DNA from: Liopterus haemorrhoidalis
Taxonomy: Eukaryota > Arthropoda > Insecta > Coleoptera > Dytiscidae
Assembly (NCBI GenBank): GCA_963971575.1
Contig: OZ020611.1
Span: forward strand, 26,085,279-26,149,278
Direction: 5' to 3'
Length of the DNA: 64,000 nucleotides
This document shows positions 32,451 through 43,382 of this stretch, piece by piece. Made by a program: the position numbers and the translations under genes. The stretch's first letter is position 1. Every line of letters starts with the position of its first letter. The notes below the pieces were generated by a model that saw nothing but the letters and a program-made list of their open reading frames with translations, was not told where the DNA came from and searched no databases.

Positions 32451-32865
32451 TTTTATCGATGTATTTATGTATTGGTGGTATATTTCTTATAGTACTGAGT
32501 AAACCTTAATGCATTTTGATAAGATAAGAGAATACATAATTAATCTGTGTAAAATATTTTTTCACCACTAAGACAAAAAAAAGAACTTTACATACGCAAT
32601 ACAATACATAAAGTGGTACTTTCAACCCTTTTTTTACTTGTTCGATCACTTTTTTTTTTATTATTATTTTGTCGATAGGTAAATGTGTGTCAGTAGCTCT
32701 CAATGCGGTGGAGAAGTGAAAGGTACATCTTTCAATTTCTAGGTTTGCCCTCTAGTGTATAAAGTATCTACTTTACACACTAACGCTTAAAATTGTTACC
32801 ATTGTAAACCAACTGTTAATTGAATATTTATTATATACAAATTATCAAATATTTTGCAGCCGACC
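32451..32865. other. No gene recognised
   Basis: AT-rich upstream flank of the SIAH-like gene; nothing assignable. Confidence 0.4.
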
Positions 32866-32924
32866 AGCGAAGCGTAGTGGCAACACACATGCCCTGCGTT
32901 GCTAAGGTTTCGGGTTCAAATCCT
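32866..32924 (+). other. tRNA-derived SINE-like module
   Basis: AGCGTAGTGGCAACA (box A-like) and CGGGTTCAAATCC (box B) are separated by about 30 bases. A tRNA-like fold is plausible but the acceptor stem is not evident. The downstream body is unassigned. Confidence 0.45.
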
Positions 32925-33064
32925 GTTGAGGCATGGAATTTCATCAAGAAAAATATTTTTTTTTCTGGCTAATTGCCTTAGTAGCAAAGACCATAAAACG
33001 TGAAATAAAAAACATATATTTTGTAATGAATTGTGCAAACAATGAGGTCTTGAAATAAATTTCA

Positions 33065-34250
33065 AGAAAACACAATCTCGTTCTGGAAAAAGCGACTGTA
33101 CAAAAATATTCCGAATTTCTGTACCTTGGTACAACTCTAGCAACTTCTGGTAAGAATTAAGAAGACCTTGCCTATAAAATAAATCAGGGAAATAGAATTA
33201 TAAAATAACTCAACTCCGTTCTCTGGAACAATAAAGTTACTACAGAAACCAATCATACCATATACAAGGCTATATGGGAAAGCATCTGTACATATAGATC
33301 AGAAGTCTGGGAGCTAAATAAGAGTGAAAATGAAATACTAATAACTATAAAAATTGATTTCTGGAGGAGCAGTTACGGCATCTCGAGGTTGATCGTGTAC
33401 GTAATCAAGAAATTAGAACGAAAATAGGTATCAAAAAACAATCGACACCATTGAAAAGAAAAGACTTTCTCCACGACCACTATAGAATTTAACAATTCTA
33501 AAACCAATTTTGACTACAGAATGTTAATATTCTAACACAAGAGTTGGAATGTTATTCTAAAGCACATATCTTCTTATGCATTTTGCAGGTATTTCATTCC
33601 ATCACTTGTAATGGAATAACTATTCCATACTTGTTGTCTTTTGTTTTTGTAGGGTTACATTAAGATATATGCAACGTTTACATTAAATAAATGCAACATA
33701 ACTTCCTAACCTAAAATAGTGGCCGATGTGCGGCAAATTAAATTAAAATTAAACAAATAGTAAATAAAAAAAATAGTTTAATTAATTGATTAATTTGTTA
33801 TGTAATATAAATTATTTGTTAAGATAGAATGTTTGTTAAAATAATGATCTGTTAATTTATTTTTCTTTTTGGTGGTCGTGGAGAAAGTAGGGTCTGTGAC
33901 TCGGTTGGAATGAGAAAATTCGTTGCTCGTGGTTCCTCACGCTCGCCTGCGGCTCGCGCTCGGAATGTTCCACTCGCATCGAATTTTCTGGTTCCAACCT
34001 TGTTACAGAATATACTATTCTTGGTTTGACATTTACAAAGAATATTGAATACGCGATGGTCCAAAAGGGAATTGAGTATGGAACTGGGTACTAGACGGCC
34101 GAAGAAGATCTAGTACACCTCTAAGATACTAGAAGACAAATGTGTATGAAGCAATGGAAAACGGAGATCTCCAAGAAGGTGACTGGAGAGCTAAAGACGT
34201 CGGGCAAAGAAGTTACGAGAGACGACGACAGCCATAAGAGATTCGCTTGT
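33065..34250 (+). pseudogene. LINE C-terminal relic, split
   Basis: The plus strand reads EFLYLGTTLATSGKN, IYKAIWESICTYRSEVWELN and IKIDFWRSSYGISRL to about 33475. After roughly 570 bp of other DNA it continues NWVLDGRRRSSTPLRY and EAMENGDLQEGDWRAKDV, ending ERRRQP with a stop near 34247. The xxMDFWRRxxxxSRxxRVRN and GDWxxRxxW pattern belongs to the C-terminal region of an insect non-LTR retrotransposon (RTE or related). Stops and frameshifts are present. The 18-bp CTTTCTCCACGACCAC motif at 33468 recurs inverted at 33874-33890, flanking the intervening DNA. Confidence 0.72.
33890..34010. repeat. GC-rich inverted-repeat hairpin
   Basis: GGTTGGAATGAGAAAATTCG and CGAATTTTCTGGTTCCAACC pair around CTCGCCTGCGGCTCGCGCTC. 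It could be a short palindromic element inserted within the LINE relic. Confidence 0.6.
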
Positions 34251-34855
34251 ATATATCAAATATTTAAATATACATAAATGAAAGTATACATTTTTGACTT
34301 GATACTGACTCTTGCAAAATACATCAGTTCAACTGATTAAAACCTAAATAACTAGAACTACCTTTGTATAAAACACATAAATTTCAAATTGTCAACATAA
34401 CCTGGAACTGATCGATTTCAACAAGGAGTGTACATATCAATGCAAGTATTCTGCTAGTGAAATAATCTTTAGGAGACATCATCCTGAATTATTCACTGGA
34501 GTACTAATAACCATATGAGCTTTTTTAAAAAAATCGTTACTATTCTTAGACGTTAATAGGCACAGGTGCTGTGCTAAAAAAAAAAACTAACTTGATAACT
34601 CGTTACTATTCTTATATAACTAAAATTCATAAAGATATGATCTTTAGACTGCACCCAGTAAGTAAGCACTTTATTTTTTAGTTTGCGGTATTAAAATTTA
34701 CAATTTATTTATATACATTTGTGAGATAATAAACATAAATAAATTATATCATATAACATAATATCAAATAAATGTAAATATTCAGATTTATTTCTGAGTA
34801 TGTAATTCTTGTCTTTCTGTTCTTCACTTTCTCCATCCACTGGATGCCGAGATTG
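34251..34855. other. No feature recognised
   Basis: AT-rich, no significant frames or terminal repeats. Confidence 0.45.
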
Positions 34856-34859
34856 ATAT

Positions 34860-35420
34860 TGTCACGTGGGTGGTTTGATTGAAAGGCAACTCATAGTTTC
34901 AACAATACAATTTATTAAATATATATCACATTTACAATGTTTTACTGTTGTTAATGTAATTGTATGAATTTGTCCATGGAGTTGAGAAATCCTCAGTCCA
35001 CCGCGTACTGTACAGGATTGGCTTGGACCTATCTCCGAGATGGAAGCTGCCCATCTGGAAGTCGAGGAGCCTAGAGAAGCCCTTTCACTCACATGGTACT
35101 GCTTGCTTGACTCACCAGCGGTACGAGTATCAGGCGTCTGTGTCTCAGTCGTCACCCTGTGGACTGGAACGTGTAGAGGAGTAGAGGAGCTACGTTCCTC
35201 TGTCTCGATACCGTGCGACGTCCATGTATTTGTACTACTGGTTGACCTAGTTCCAATATTCATTCGTTATGACAAATATTTCCTTATTACGAAAATGAGG
35301 CGTATGCATTTCGTAATCATGTATCATATGTTAGACGCTGACAAATAATTTTTTCATCAAACAGCTGAGCGTCACAATGTCTAGAAGTCGCAATCCTGAC
35401 CTAGGATAACCTTTGTGACA
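34860..35420 (-). mobile_element. Solo LTR, ATAT duplication
   Basis: Starts TGTCACGTGG and ends TTTGTGACA, a TGTCAC/GTGACA inverted terminus, with ATAT on both sides (34856-34859 and 35421-35424). It is homologous, in inverse orientation, to the LTR at 61812-62358. The shared parts include CTATCTCCGAGATGGAAGC versus its counterpart and the terminal GTCAGGATT block. On the minus strand AATAAATTG could act as a polyadenylation signal. With no internal region it is a solo LTR, the product of recombination between two LTRs. Confidence 0.8.
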
Positions 35421-35643
35421 ATATCATTTAAAATATGCAGAGATGATTTTGTATTTCTCAGTTTTTCTTCATAGTTTCTACTTAAATGTTCTATGTTTTT
35501 TTGTTGCGTTGTGGCACATTCTTCATAATCTGTCCTTCGTTTGTTTTTTTTTCTTTCTTGTTAGTAGTTTTGTGCAGCTCTTCGTTTTCTACGCGAAATC
35601 TAGTTATTATTGCGTGTTTTGTTTTGTTTTTTGCTGTTCTTTT

Positions 35644-35950
35644 GAAGGTTTTGTAGGTATGACCAAAAAACTCTTATAAAGCCGCTCATATGTCTGCCTG
35701 TACAGTAGAAACTGTGAAACTGCTGGACCTGGAAAGTTGAAATTTGGCATGCTAACGGAAGCGGGCATGCTAGGCATGCGGGCGCCGCTCTCAGGGGGGC
35801 TCTGACGTTTTTTTAGGTCTTCATTTAACATGCTCGTTACGCCCTGCCTAGGGGCGCTCAAATAATTTTGCCTACGGGCGCCACAGACCGTCGCGCGGGC
35901 TCTGCATGCTGGTACAACTCTTTGATCCACGTATAGGACAGCTATAGAAT

Positions 35951-36007
<57 letters not shown>

Positions 36008-36190
36008 CGGAAAAAACTAAAAATTTTGAGTTGGTTTCCCAAATATAATCTTGATACGCGGATAAACGAACAAATTGTCATTTTTTAAAAATCAATTTTT
36101 TATGGGGTTTTGACCAAAAAATGTCAAAAAACTTTTGTACCCCATCCTATGGTCCAGAGGAGTAGTACTAAAACACTGAAAAATTCTCAG
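35644..36190 (+). mobile_element. Family A fragment with a nested insertion and (TA)n
   Basis: GGTTTTGTAGGTATGACC, TTGAAATTTGGCATGCT and later family A blocks are present. An insertion (35756-35911) and about 27 TA units (35953-36006) interrupt it. Confidence 0.7.
35756..35911. mobile_element. GC-rich insertion duplicating GCATGCT
   Basis: Family A TTTGGCATGCT continues as GGTACAACTC only after about 155 bp of GC-rich DNA (GGGCGCC motifs in both orientations), and GCATGCT occurs on both sides. A right end GCGCGGGCTCTG is hAT-like, but the left end does not match it well. Confidence 0.5.
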
Positions 36191-36302
36191 TAATTCTTTG
36201 AACATTGATTGAGTTATTCAGATCAGTTATTCGAAAATAATCAAACTTTTAAGTCGCTTGATATTTATAATAATAAATAAATAAAAAAATCGTCGTATAG
36301 TT

Positions 36303-36733
36303 GAAATTAATAAATTAATTTATGGCCGTCTATGATAATTGCATATCACAGGCTGAAGATCATTATCATCATTAATCAGCCTTTCTTGTCCACTGCTGAT
36401 CGTAGACCTCGCCAAGCTTTTTCCATTCGGAACGATCTTGTGCTATTGATTTCCAGTTCCCGGCAACTCTCTTTACGTCATCCGTCTACCTAGTTAAGGG
36501 TCTTCCTCTGATTCTGTTGGTATCTCTGGGTCTCCAATCTAGGATCTTCTTTGTTCATCTGTCATCTTGAAGTCTAGCCACATATCCAGCCCAGTTCCAT
36601 TTAAGACGAGCATTTCTTTCGATGACGACACATACTTTTGTTTGTTCTCGAATCCACTGATTTGTTTCATAGGCTGAAGATGCATTTACTGAAATAAACT
36701 GCGAAACGTCCCATGAATTAATTTATTTATTTC
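36303..36733 (+). ncRNA. Hammerhead-ribozyme-like fold, split by an RTE insertion
   Basis: With the RTE insertion and one duplication removed, the order is as follows. A 5' arm 36303-36328 is followed by U36329-C36330 (cleavage-site UH), a stem-loop with TGATA and TATCA, CTGAAGA (36353-36359 or 36673-36679), and a stem-loop GCATTTA...TAAACTGC. GAAA follows at 36703-36706, then a 3' arm 36707-36733 that pairs with the 5' arm over more than 20 base pairs. This matches hammerhead core order (stem III, UH, stem I, CUGANGA, stem II, GAAA, stem III). Stem I near the core has mismatches. Penelope-like elements and retrozymes carry such ribozymes; the carrier here is not identified. Confidence 0.55.
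36361..36670 (-). pseudogene. RTE-type LINE 3' fragment with 11-bp duplication
   Basis: AGGCTGAAGAT flanks the insert on both sides (36350-36360 and 36671-36681). The minus strand reads QWIREQTKVCVVIERNARLK, WNWAGYVARLQDDR, WRPRDTNRIRGRPLTR, TDDVKRVAGNWKSIAQDRSE and VYDQQWTRKAD with a stop, the C-terminus of an insect RTE-like element, with an ATCATTATCATC-type 3' tail. It is strongly 5'-truncated, as LINE insertions usually are. Confidence 0.88.
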
Positions 36734-36784
36734 ACCTACATAACGATTTAAAAAGAAACACTTTTATTATACCGACTCCTCGAG

Positions 36785-37040
36785 ATCATCCACTGATATG
36801 AACCGGAATAGTACAACAGGAATTTTAGTTCTGATAATTAAGTTATCAAAATTTTTGCAATACCGTACTTACAATATTTATCTGGCAGACTGGAGAAGTC
36901 TCTAGATGGGAGACGTGGATCATTCTTTCAAAGGATATCGAATTTTATGATTTTTAATATGTACCCATAATTTGTTTTCACCTACTAAATACCTACAAAA
37001 CCCTAAAATGCTTGAAAATTCACAGTTTACATCAACTTTT
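36785..37040 (+). mobile_element. Family A fragment (non-GTCT end)
   Basis: GAACCGGAATAGTACAACAG through AATACCTACAAAACCCTAAA and TTCACAGTTTACATCAACTT mark the far end of a family A copy. Confidence 0.65.
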
Positions 37041-37563
37041 GTAACGTAATCTGGCAATTCTAGTGTCTGAAGGAATTAATACACAGGGTTACAGGGCTAC
37101 ACTGCTCCAAGTTTTATTAGATTAATTATTCTGCTTTTAACTAATTCATGAATGTTAATAAACCGGTAATGCACAATTATTGTCATCATAATAGTTATTA
37201 TGAAACTTTCTAAAAAAACTTTCTAATAAGGAAATTTTCATCTATTTATTATCTTTATAATGAAGATTTGTAAAAGAGCTCGAGCTTCCGCTTTGTAAAA
37301 AGAATAATTTTCTTTTTTATAAACGTAAAAAAAAAGGATCTTTCCAACAATGAGCTTTTACTGTAAAAGCTGTAATGAAGATGGGAATTTGAGTGAAAAA
37401 TGAGTTGAGTGTTTTGACATTTACTTCCTTGTAAATAAACTTGCTGACTTACATTAACACTTCAGTACGTTAGTTAACGTACATAAATAATAATTCTTAG
37501 CACTTTAGCTTTATTTGTGAATTGATTTAATCTTGAATGATACACTAAATCTTATCTTGAATA
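37041..37563. other. No feature recognised
   Basis: AT-rich, without frames or terminal repeats. Confidence 0.4.
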
Positions 37564-37630
37564 TATACTGTGTTCATTTTTGTAAAAACAAATTAAGAGG
37601 AAATTTTGATTTCAATAGTCTGCACCATTC
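37564..37630 (+). mobile_element. End fragment of the 3068-3365 MITE family
   Basis: TGTGTTCATTTTTGTAAAAA and AATTTTGATTTCAATAGTCT match the right end of the MITE at 3068-3365 (read on the minus strand there). The other end is absent. Confidence 0.7.
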
Positions 37631-37950
37631 AATAAAATTACTGAAGGAGGGAGGCTTTAAGAATTTTTACATACAAATTTCTGTGACGTAAATAATGTCA
37701 CTCCAACGACCACAATGGCTACCTATTTGTTATTAGTTCTTTATTAAGGAGTGTTTATTAATGTTTATTTTAATAATTTATAGTGTATTCATAATTCTTA
37801 ATTTAGAATAAGTGTTTACTTCATAAATAAAAGGCATTGCTAAAATAGTGATTAGTTATTTAAAATATGCCTTTAACCAAGTTTTTTATCTTGTTAAAAT
37901 GGTTAGCTGTACTGTCTGCGGACGAGCAAAAACGCAAAATACAAAGACTA

Positions 37951-38175
37951 AAAGTGGGAGCGGTAATTTCAGAAATAAAATTTGATTATTTAAAATAAAA
38001 TTATTGAATTAGTTAAAAATATTCAAATTATTTAAATATAAAAACTAATCTATTTTAATATAAACATCCTCAGAGATTATCTGAGTTATCAGTGACTGTA
38101 TTTTTTTTGTTAAATGTTGAAAGACAAGTTTACAAATTTACGATCGTTTATTAGATGATTTGTTTAGTAACCGGA
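37951..38175 (+). repeat. Family C repeat, copy 1 (partial)
   Basis: Begins GTGGGAGCGGTAATTTCAGA and continues AACATCCTCAGAGATTATCT. Homologous blocks lie at 51960-52560 (plus) and 56560-57110 (minus). The family is non-coding and of unknown class; only the first 220 bp are here. Confidence 0.65.
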
Positions 38176-38337
38176 CTGACAACATAGCGTTTGATCTGGC
38201 AACATTTGAGACCCAGGTCTTGGAGGGGCGGCAAGTGAACATTTGATACGCCTTCAGTACGAGTTTGAACTCGCTAGAAAAAAATTATTGTCCGCTGCGA
38301 TTTTTTTCGTGAAACAGTTTTTTCTAGGGCGTTCTAA

Positions 38338-38818
38338 AAATGAGTGACATTCATTTCGAGCAAGGGTGTGCTATCAGGTTTTGCTTCAGACTTGGGCACA
38401 GTACAACGGATATATTTGCAAAACTTAGCAGGCCTACGAAGACAGTGTTTTGTCAAGGACTCAAGGGCATTTTCAGAAGGAGGAAAGTTGATTGAAGATA
38501 AATCACGCAGCGGAAGGCCTTCATCTTCAAGAACTGATGAAAATAAGTTTTTGGTCAGTAAAAACATTCCTGTGGCTCCTCAGCCTCCGTATTCGCCTAA
38601 CTTGATTCCTTGTGACTTTTTTCTCTTCCCAAGATTGAAAAAATCTCAAGGGACGTCATTTTGGGACACTCGAAAACATTCAAACGTCCGTAACCGTCCA
38701 GCTGAAAGCAATTCCAGTATCCGGGTTCCAGCACTGCTATGACGATTGGAAGAACCGTCTACAGCGCTGTGTGGCTTCCCAAGGAAGTTATTTTGAGGAA
38801 GACAATATTGAATTATAA
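38338..38818 (+). pseudogene. Mariner transposase relic, internally deleted
   Basis: ATG near 38340 begins MSDIHFEQGCAIRFCFRLGH, then shifts frame to LIEDKSRSGRPSSSRTDEN. After a large deletion it reads PYSPNLIPCDFFLFPRLKK, with Asn where the third catalytic Asp should be. It then shifts again to AIPVSGFQHCYDDWKNRLQR and ends SYFEEDNIEL with a stop near 38816. This is a mariner-family transposase different from those at 25206 and 13058. Its centre, with two catalytic Asp residues, is gone. Confidence 0.88.
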
Positions 38819-38873
38819 TTGTATTCGAATATTATTTTTTTTAATCAGTCCGCTTACTTAATTTACACACCTC

Positions 38874-39003
38874 GTATATAAGCATGCCAAATTTCAACAT
38901 TCTATGTACAGCCGTTTGGCTCCAATTTTAACCATACAGACAGACAGACACATGAGTAACGTTATAAAAGTTTCTTAATGGTCCTACATACAAAGCCCTA
39001 AAA
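38874..39003 (-). mobile_element. Family A terminal fragment
   Basis: AAGCATGCCAAATTTCAACA, a short CAGACAGACAGA tract and CTACATACAAAGCCCTAAAA mark the GTCT-side end of family A. Confidence 0.7.
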
Positions 39004-39046
39004 AATCCTTTCTTGGGAACAATTAGTGCAAGTAATACTTAAAAAT

Positions 39047-39917
39047 TAGAGATGGGTCGTTCATGAACAAACCGGCTCACTGAGCCGGCTCAGAACACTG
39101 ACCGAAATGACACGGATCAACAAATTGAAATGAGCCGGCTCACGGCTCACTGTATAGTTTCAAGTTTCATTGATACGATTGGTCGGGCGATTGTGAGCAG
39201 TGAATGGAGTGATCCGGATCTGGATCGATGTCATGTTGAACTTCGGGAGAACTCGGCTTGTAATGTATTATCATAAAGTGTATTTTGTCCTCAATTTGTA
39301 GGGCAGTCTATTTGAAACTAATAGGCTTAATCTGTACTTTCTTACAACAATTCTATATAAAAATATTAAAAATATTGCCCAAATCCCAGATCTCCGATTT
39401 ATAAGGGCAATAAACATCGCCATAAACTTAACACATCTGGTTTAAAATACAGTAGCTACATAAAGTGAATTGTTTGTTTCAAAAATGTTAGATAATTCAC
39501 TTCTATAAATTTTTATTTATCTAACTTGCTCATATAATGCAAGAGCCGGGGCTAAGCGACGTTCTACCTACGAACGAACGACCGACCGACCGACCTGTGT
39601 CTCGGGAACATGTTTACAGTTCATATATTGCAAGAGCCGGCTCTAAGCAAGAGCCGGCTTTAAGCGACGTTCTACCTACGAACGAACGACCGACCGACCG
39701 ACAACTGACGGACCTGTGTCACGGGATCATGTTTACAGTTCATATATTGCAAGAACCGGCTCTAAGCGACGTTCTACCTATGAACGAACGACCAACCTGT
39801 GTCCCGGAAACATGTTTACTTAGCCGGATCACTGAGCAGGATCAATGAACCGGCTCAGAAAACTGAACGACCTCCACTGATCCGGTTCCGCAAACTGAGC
39901 CGAAATTCCCATCTCTA
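39047..39917. mobile_element. hAT-type element with perfect 8-bp duplication
   Basis: Ends TAGAGATGGG and CCCATCTCTA, with GGTCGTTCA / TGAACGACC motifs near both ends. TTAAAAAT flanks it exactly (39039-39046 and 39918-39925). Many GAGCCGGCTC-type motifs occur throughout, and a tandem repeat lies at 39537-39815. No transposase frame. Confidence 0.9.
39537..39815 (+). repeat. Three tandem units of about 95-115 bp inside the hAT-type element
   Basis: Each unit has GCAAGAGCCGG, TAAGCGACGTTCTACCTACG, AACGAACGACCGACCGACC and CATGTTTACAGTTCATATAT. The third unit is shorter and diverged. An open frame of 103 codons across it merely reflects the repeat. Confidence 0.85.
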
Positions 39918-39925
39918 TTAAAAAT

Positions 39926-40794
39926 ATTCTAAAGGCTGTTAGGGAACGTAGATTCAATGTCTGAATGAAATACAGTTTTTGTAGATTGCAAATTTTTCTG
40001 CTAGTTTTGCAATCAGCAGGCTACGTCGGAAAGGCAATAAATGAAGCCAAGATTAAAATTATAATTTGCAGTGTGCTAACTTATTCCTGAAACCAAATTC
40101 TAATTCCGTCCTGTAACAATTATTACAGTCTTGTAGCTTCAGGCACTTCCCCTTTAACCTATATTATAATATTCCTCTGAAAAAGAATAATCCCTCTCCT
40201 GAACATGTCAAGAACATAACATCTGATATGATATAGGTTGTGCTTACTAACATTAATTCCGCAGCTCTACGTTAAATATGACGTTACATCCGTAAAAAGA
40301 TATCATTTCAAGCTATGTTAATATATATTAATTAATTTTTATTTTAGTTTTAATGTTCTAAAACTAACAAAAAAACGCTTTGAATGAAAGAACCATATCA
40401 AAGCACTTCATCATGAAGAAATATATAACGTTATTTTAAAGCAAAAACAGTACAAAGTTTAACTACAAAAGCATAAAGATAATTGGACTTACACAGGATG
40501 TCTCACATAAAACCAATTTCAAACATTGAGGCATTTGTCTTGTGAGTTTTAAATCAAAGGTTTCAAAGTATTGCGTGTGGTTTCTTGTCAAATTGTTGTA
40601 GGGAGACGTGAATTGGCGTATTGACAGTGAAAGCGTTTAAGACGGAAGACGACAATTCGCGTCTTCGATGTAAATCTTGTGTCTTGAAATAAACATGAAA
40701 ATGTGAGTGGAGTACAGCCACTGGTTTGTCATTGAATACTGCCAAATGCAAAATTTTGACGTACTCCAGAAAGAGAGTCGTTATATTGAATTAT
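39926..40794. other. No gene recognised
   Basis: AT-rich. A short frame over 40563-40751 has no known motif. Confidence 0.4.
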
Positions 40795-41230
40795 TAGCTG
40801 AGTACCCAGCTTCGCTTTGGTATGTTAACAGTCTGGCAACACCTCACAGTTATTAAAAGTCATGGTTCTTCTAAACACATAGGTGATTGTCTTCCCTCGC
40901 CCTGAATGTAGATTAGCTCCTTTAGGGGCTGATTAAGATAAAATCTTGTGTTCTGTTTCTAAACATATGTATGGCTAATCTTTGTAAGCAAAAACCTAGC
41001 AGATATCTCTTCGACCCTAATAGATACTGAAGAATCCATGAAAACGTATTTTACCTCTATTCACCTCTTATGGGTCGAACTTGGGAAAATCCTTTCTTAA
41101 CCCTATCTCTACTTATAGATTTATGTTTTTATAAAAAAAAAATTTTTTTTTTTTGAAATTAATTCGGGAGTTAAGGGGTTAATGGGTTCTGACGTCTTGG
41201 GAGGAATGTATAATTTCTTGTTTCTAATAA
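40795..41230 (+). repeat. Family D repeat, copy 1
   Basis: Begins with GAGTACCCAGCTTCGCTTTG and contains GCTCCTTTAGGGGCTGATTA and AAATCCTTTCTTAACCC. It resembles common insect interspersed repeats that end near a 'ctaggtccagtggttt' block. Copy 2 follows at 41450. Confidence 0.6.
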
Positions 41231-41323
41231 AAAATACTAATTTACCCCTTTAGGACTGTCAAATCTTTCACAAAAACTGTCAAAACACTTTAAAATTTTT
41301 TTAGAATGACGTCTATATTCTAC

Positions 41324-41329
<6 letters not shown>

Positions 41330-41379
<50 letters not shown>
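41330..41379 (+). repeat. (TA)n tract
   Basis: About 25 TA units between the two family D copies. Confidence 0.95.
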
Positions 41380-41382
<3 letters not shown>

Positions 41383-41449
41383 AACAAAGAATGTTATAAC
41401 TCAACAAATACAAGAGATACAATTATAAGAGATACAAATATAAGAGATA

Positions 41450-41760
41450 GTTTATATAATTCACCATGAATCTGGATTTGCTCCTTTAGTGGTCGATTGG
41501 GGAAAAATTTTGAATTTTATTCTTACACATGTGTATGGGTACACTTTGTAAAAAAAAAAGTCAATATCTCATTGGTCCTAAGAGATATTAAGGATCCCTT
41601 AAATCATATTTCACGTCTTTTTAAACCTTAAAGGCTGAAATTCTAAAAATCCTTTCTTAGTGGGTGCTTAAGTCCTGGAGGGAATATACTCACTGAATTT
41701 CATTATTCTAGGTCCAGTGGTTTGGGCTGGGCGTAAATGAGTCTGTCAAATAACTACTAG
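41450..41760 (+). repeat. Family D repeat, copy 2
   Basis: GCTCCTTTAGTGGTCGATTG, TCCTAAGAGATATTAAGGAT, AAATCCTTTCTTAGTGGGTG and TTCTAGGTCCAGTGGTTTGG align with copy 1 in the same orientation. Confidence 0.65.
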
Positions 41761-41779
41761 TATTATAATTAATAATAAT

Positions 41780-42467
41780 TCTTTACACATGTCTACATTT
41801 ATAAAATCAAAACCATGCAAAATAGAATATTAAAACTAATGCTTGATAAACCAATAAGCTACTCCACAGAATTATTATACAGCAGTACGCATGTCATAAA
41901 TCTGTCACAATTATATATTTTTTCGACATATAACAACAAAAATACAAATGAACTAAAAACATTAACTGACAAATACCAAAAAAGGAACAAAGCTAATGCT
42001 GTTACTTATAAAACTAAAAATAATTTTAGTCAAAATTGTTTTTCGTTTTTATTACCTAGAGCATATAATAAATTCAGATTATATATAGAAGAAAATAGTA
42101 TTAATATCTCCAATAAAAATTATAAAAATATTACCAAACGATTTTCAAAATCTCTCAACAATAATTATATTATTGATATAAATACATTTAAAAAATAAAA
42201 ATAAAAACTAAAATAGTATTAAATAAATAAAAAAATAATTATTAAATATAAGACAGTCGCTGTTATTATGTAGCATAAATTCAAACATTTGAATAAGATG
42301 CCACACACTAGTTTGTTTTAAAAATTAAGTGGTTAATTACTTATTGTAGATCTTAAGGATATCCTTTTATTTTGAACTGTACAAATACATATTATTGTAT
42401 ATCGTGTATCATTGTAAATATTATTGTATATTTCATCTATGAATAAATTATTATTATTATTATTATT
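41780..42467 (+). pseudogene. Jockey/CR1-like LINE 3' end
   Basis: The open frame reads SKTMQNRILKLMLDKPISYS, then ELLYSSTHVINLSQLYIFST and SFLLPRAYNKFRLYIEENS, stopping at 42198. The LQNRILKxxxxKP...L.....V..L.QLY order and PRxYN are C-terminal LINE landmarks. A 270-bp 3' untranslated region ends in (ATT)n at 42448-42467. The frame is uninterrupted, but everything 5' of it is absent, so the copy is dead on arrival. Confidence 0.82.
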
Positions 42468-42582
42468 TCTCATCAAATTTTAATAATATATTAGGGGAAA
42501 GTGGGTGGGAATGCGTAACAGGCTTAAATGATCAAAGATTATATTTGTGTAATTCGCTGGTATAAAACTTTCTTATTTTACT

Positions 42583-43213
42583 AAAAAATCAGCTGTGGCC
42601 ACCACAGGACCGACCGCCATCATAAATTACTTATATAAAATATATTCTAGCAACAGAGTAGAAATAACTTGGCCTAATATTTTTTAACAGAGATATTATT
42701 TAGCATGACCATGGAAACGTTACATATAAGTATGAAAAAATTGAGACTTGGAAAAAATTTCGAAAAATTTTACAGAAATTATTAGAAATTTTTCGTTTTA
42801 TCAAAAAACGTCTGAAATAAAAGTTATTAGTTATTGCTTTTATAGCAACTTTAGTTCAATAAATTTTTTCGAAATATTTTTCTGTTGTGAAATATTCACA
42901 AAAATCTTAAAATCGACACGAGTAAACTCCCATTTTTAGTCAACCGATTTTTACCAAAAGTTGATCAATTCGTGCCATTGATGGCAGAAGTTTAAATATG
43001 CAATTTCATAAAAATACTTTCAGCTGAATTTGCTTTGCACGTGAACACAGACAGACAGACGGACAAACGGACGGACAGACAGACCGACAGACATCATGCT
43101 AAAAATAGTCAAAACGTTATGTAGGGACCTCAATTCGTGGAGATCCATTGAAATCTCGAAATGTCAAAATCGGTATGATCACAATACCTCCCTTATATAT
43201 GTTGGCGGTCGGT
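42583..43213 (-). mobile_element. Family B repeat, copy 4
   Basis: Reverse orientation, from AATCAGCTGTGGCCACCACA to CCTTATATATGTTGGCGGTC. It is the most complete single family B copy and has a short mixed GACAGACAGACGGACAAACG tract at 43050-43090. Confidence 0.82.
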
Positions 43214-43382
43214 AAAAATGGAGCATGATATGTTAGTATATTATTTTTTTTTCTTAAAAAAATCGTTGTCTGGTAGGACGAATGGGTCAAATGAACAGAA
43301 GAATTGGACATGTAATTCATCCCTCCTGGACACATATATTTATATGAATTCCATCTAATTCATCTGATATATTGATCTAGCC

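Noticed and set aside
34862..35348. Frames of 74-133 codons on both strands
   Set aside because: They lie within an LTR; the homologous LTR at 61812 does not keep the frames.
39537..39848. 103-codon plus frame with repeated LSDVLPTNERPTDR
   Set aside because: Product of the tandem repeat in the hAT-type element; no start or domain support.
41237..41422. 61-codon minus frame with IYIY repeats
   Set aside because: Caused by the (TA)n tract.
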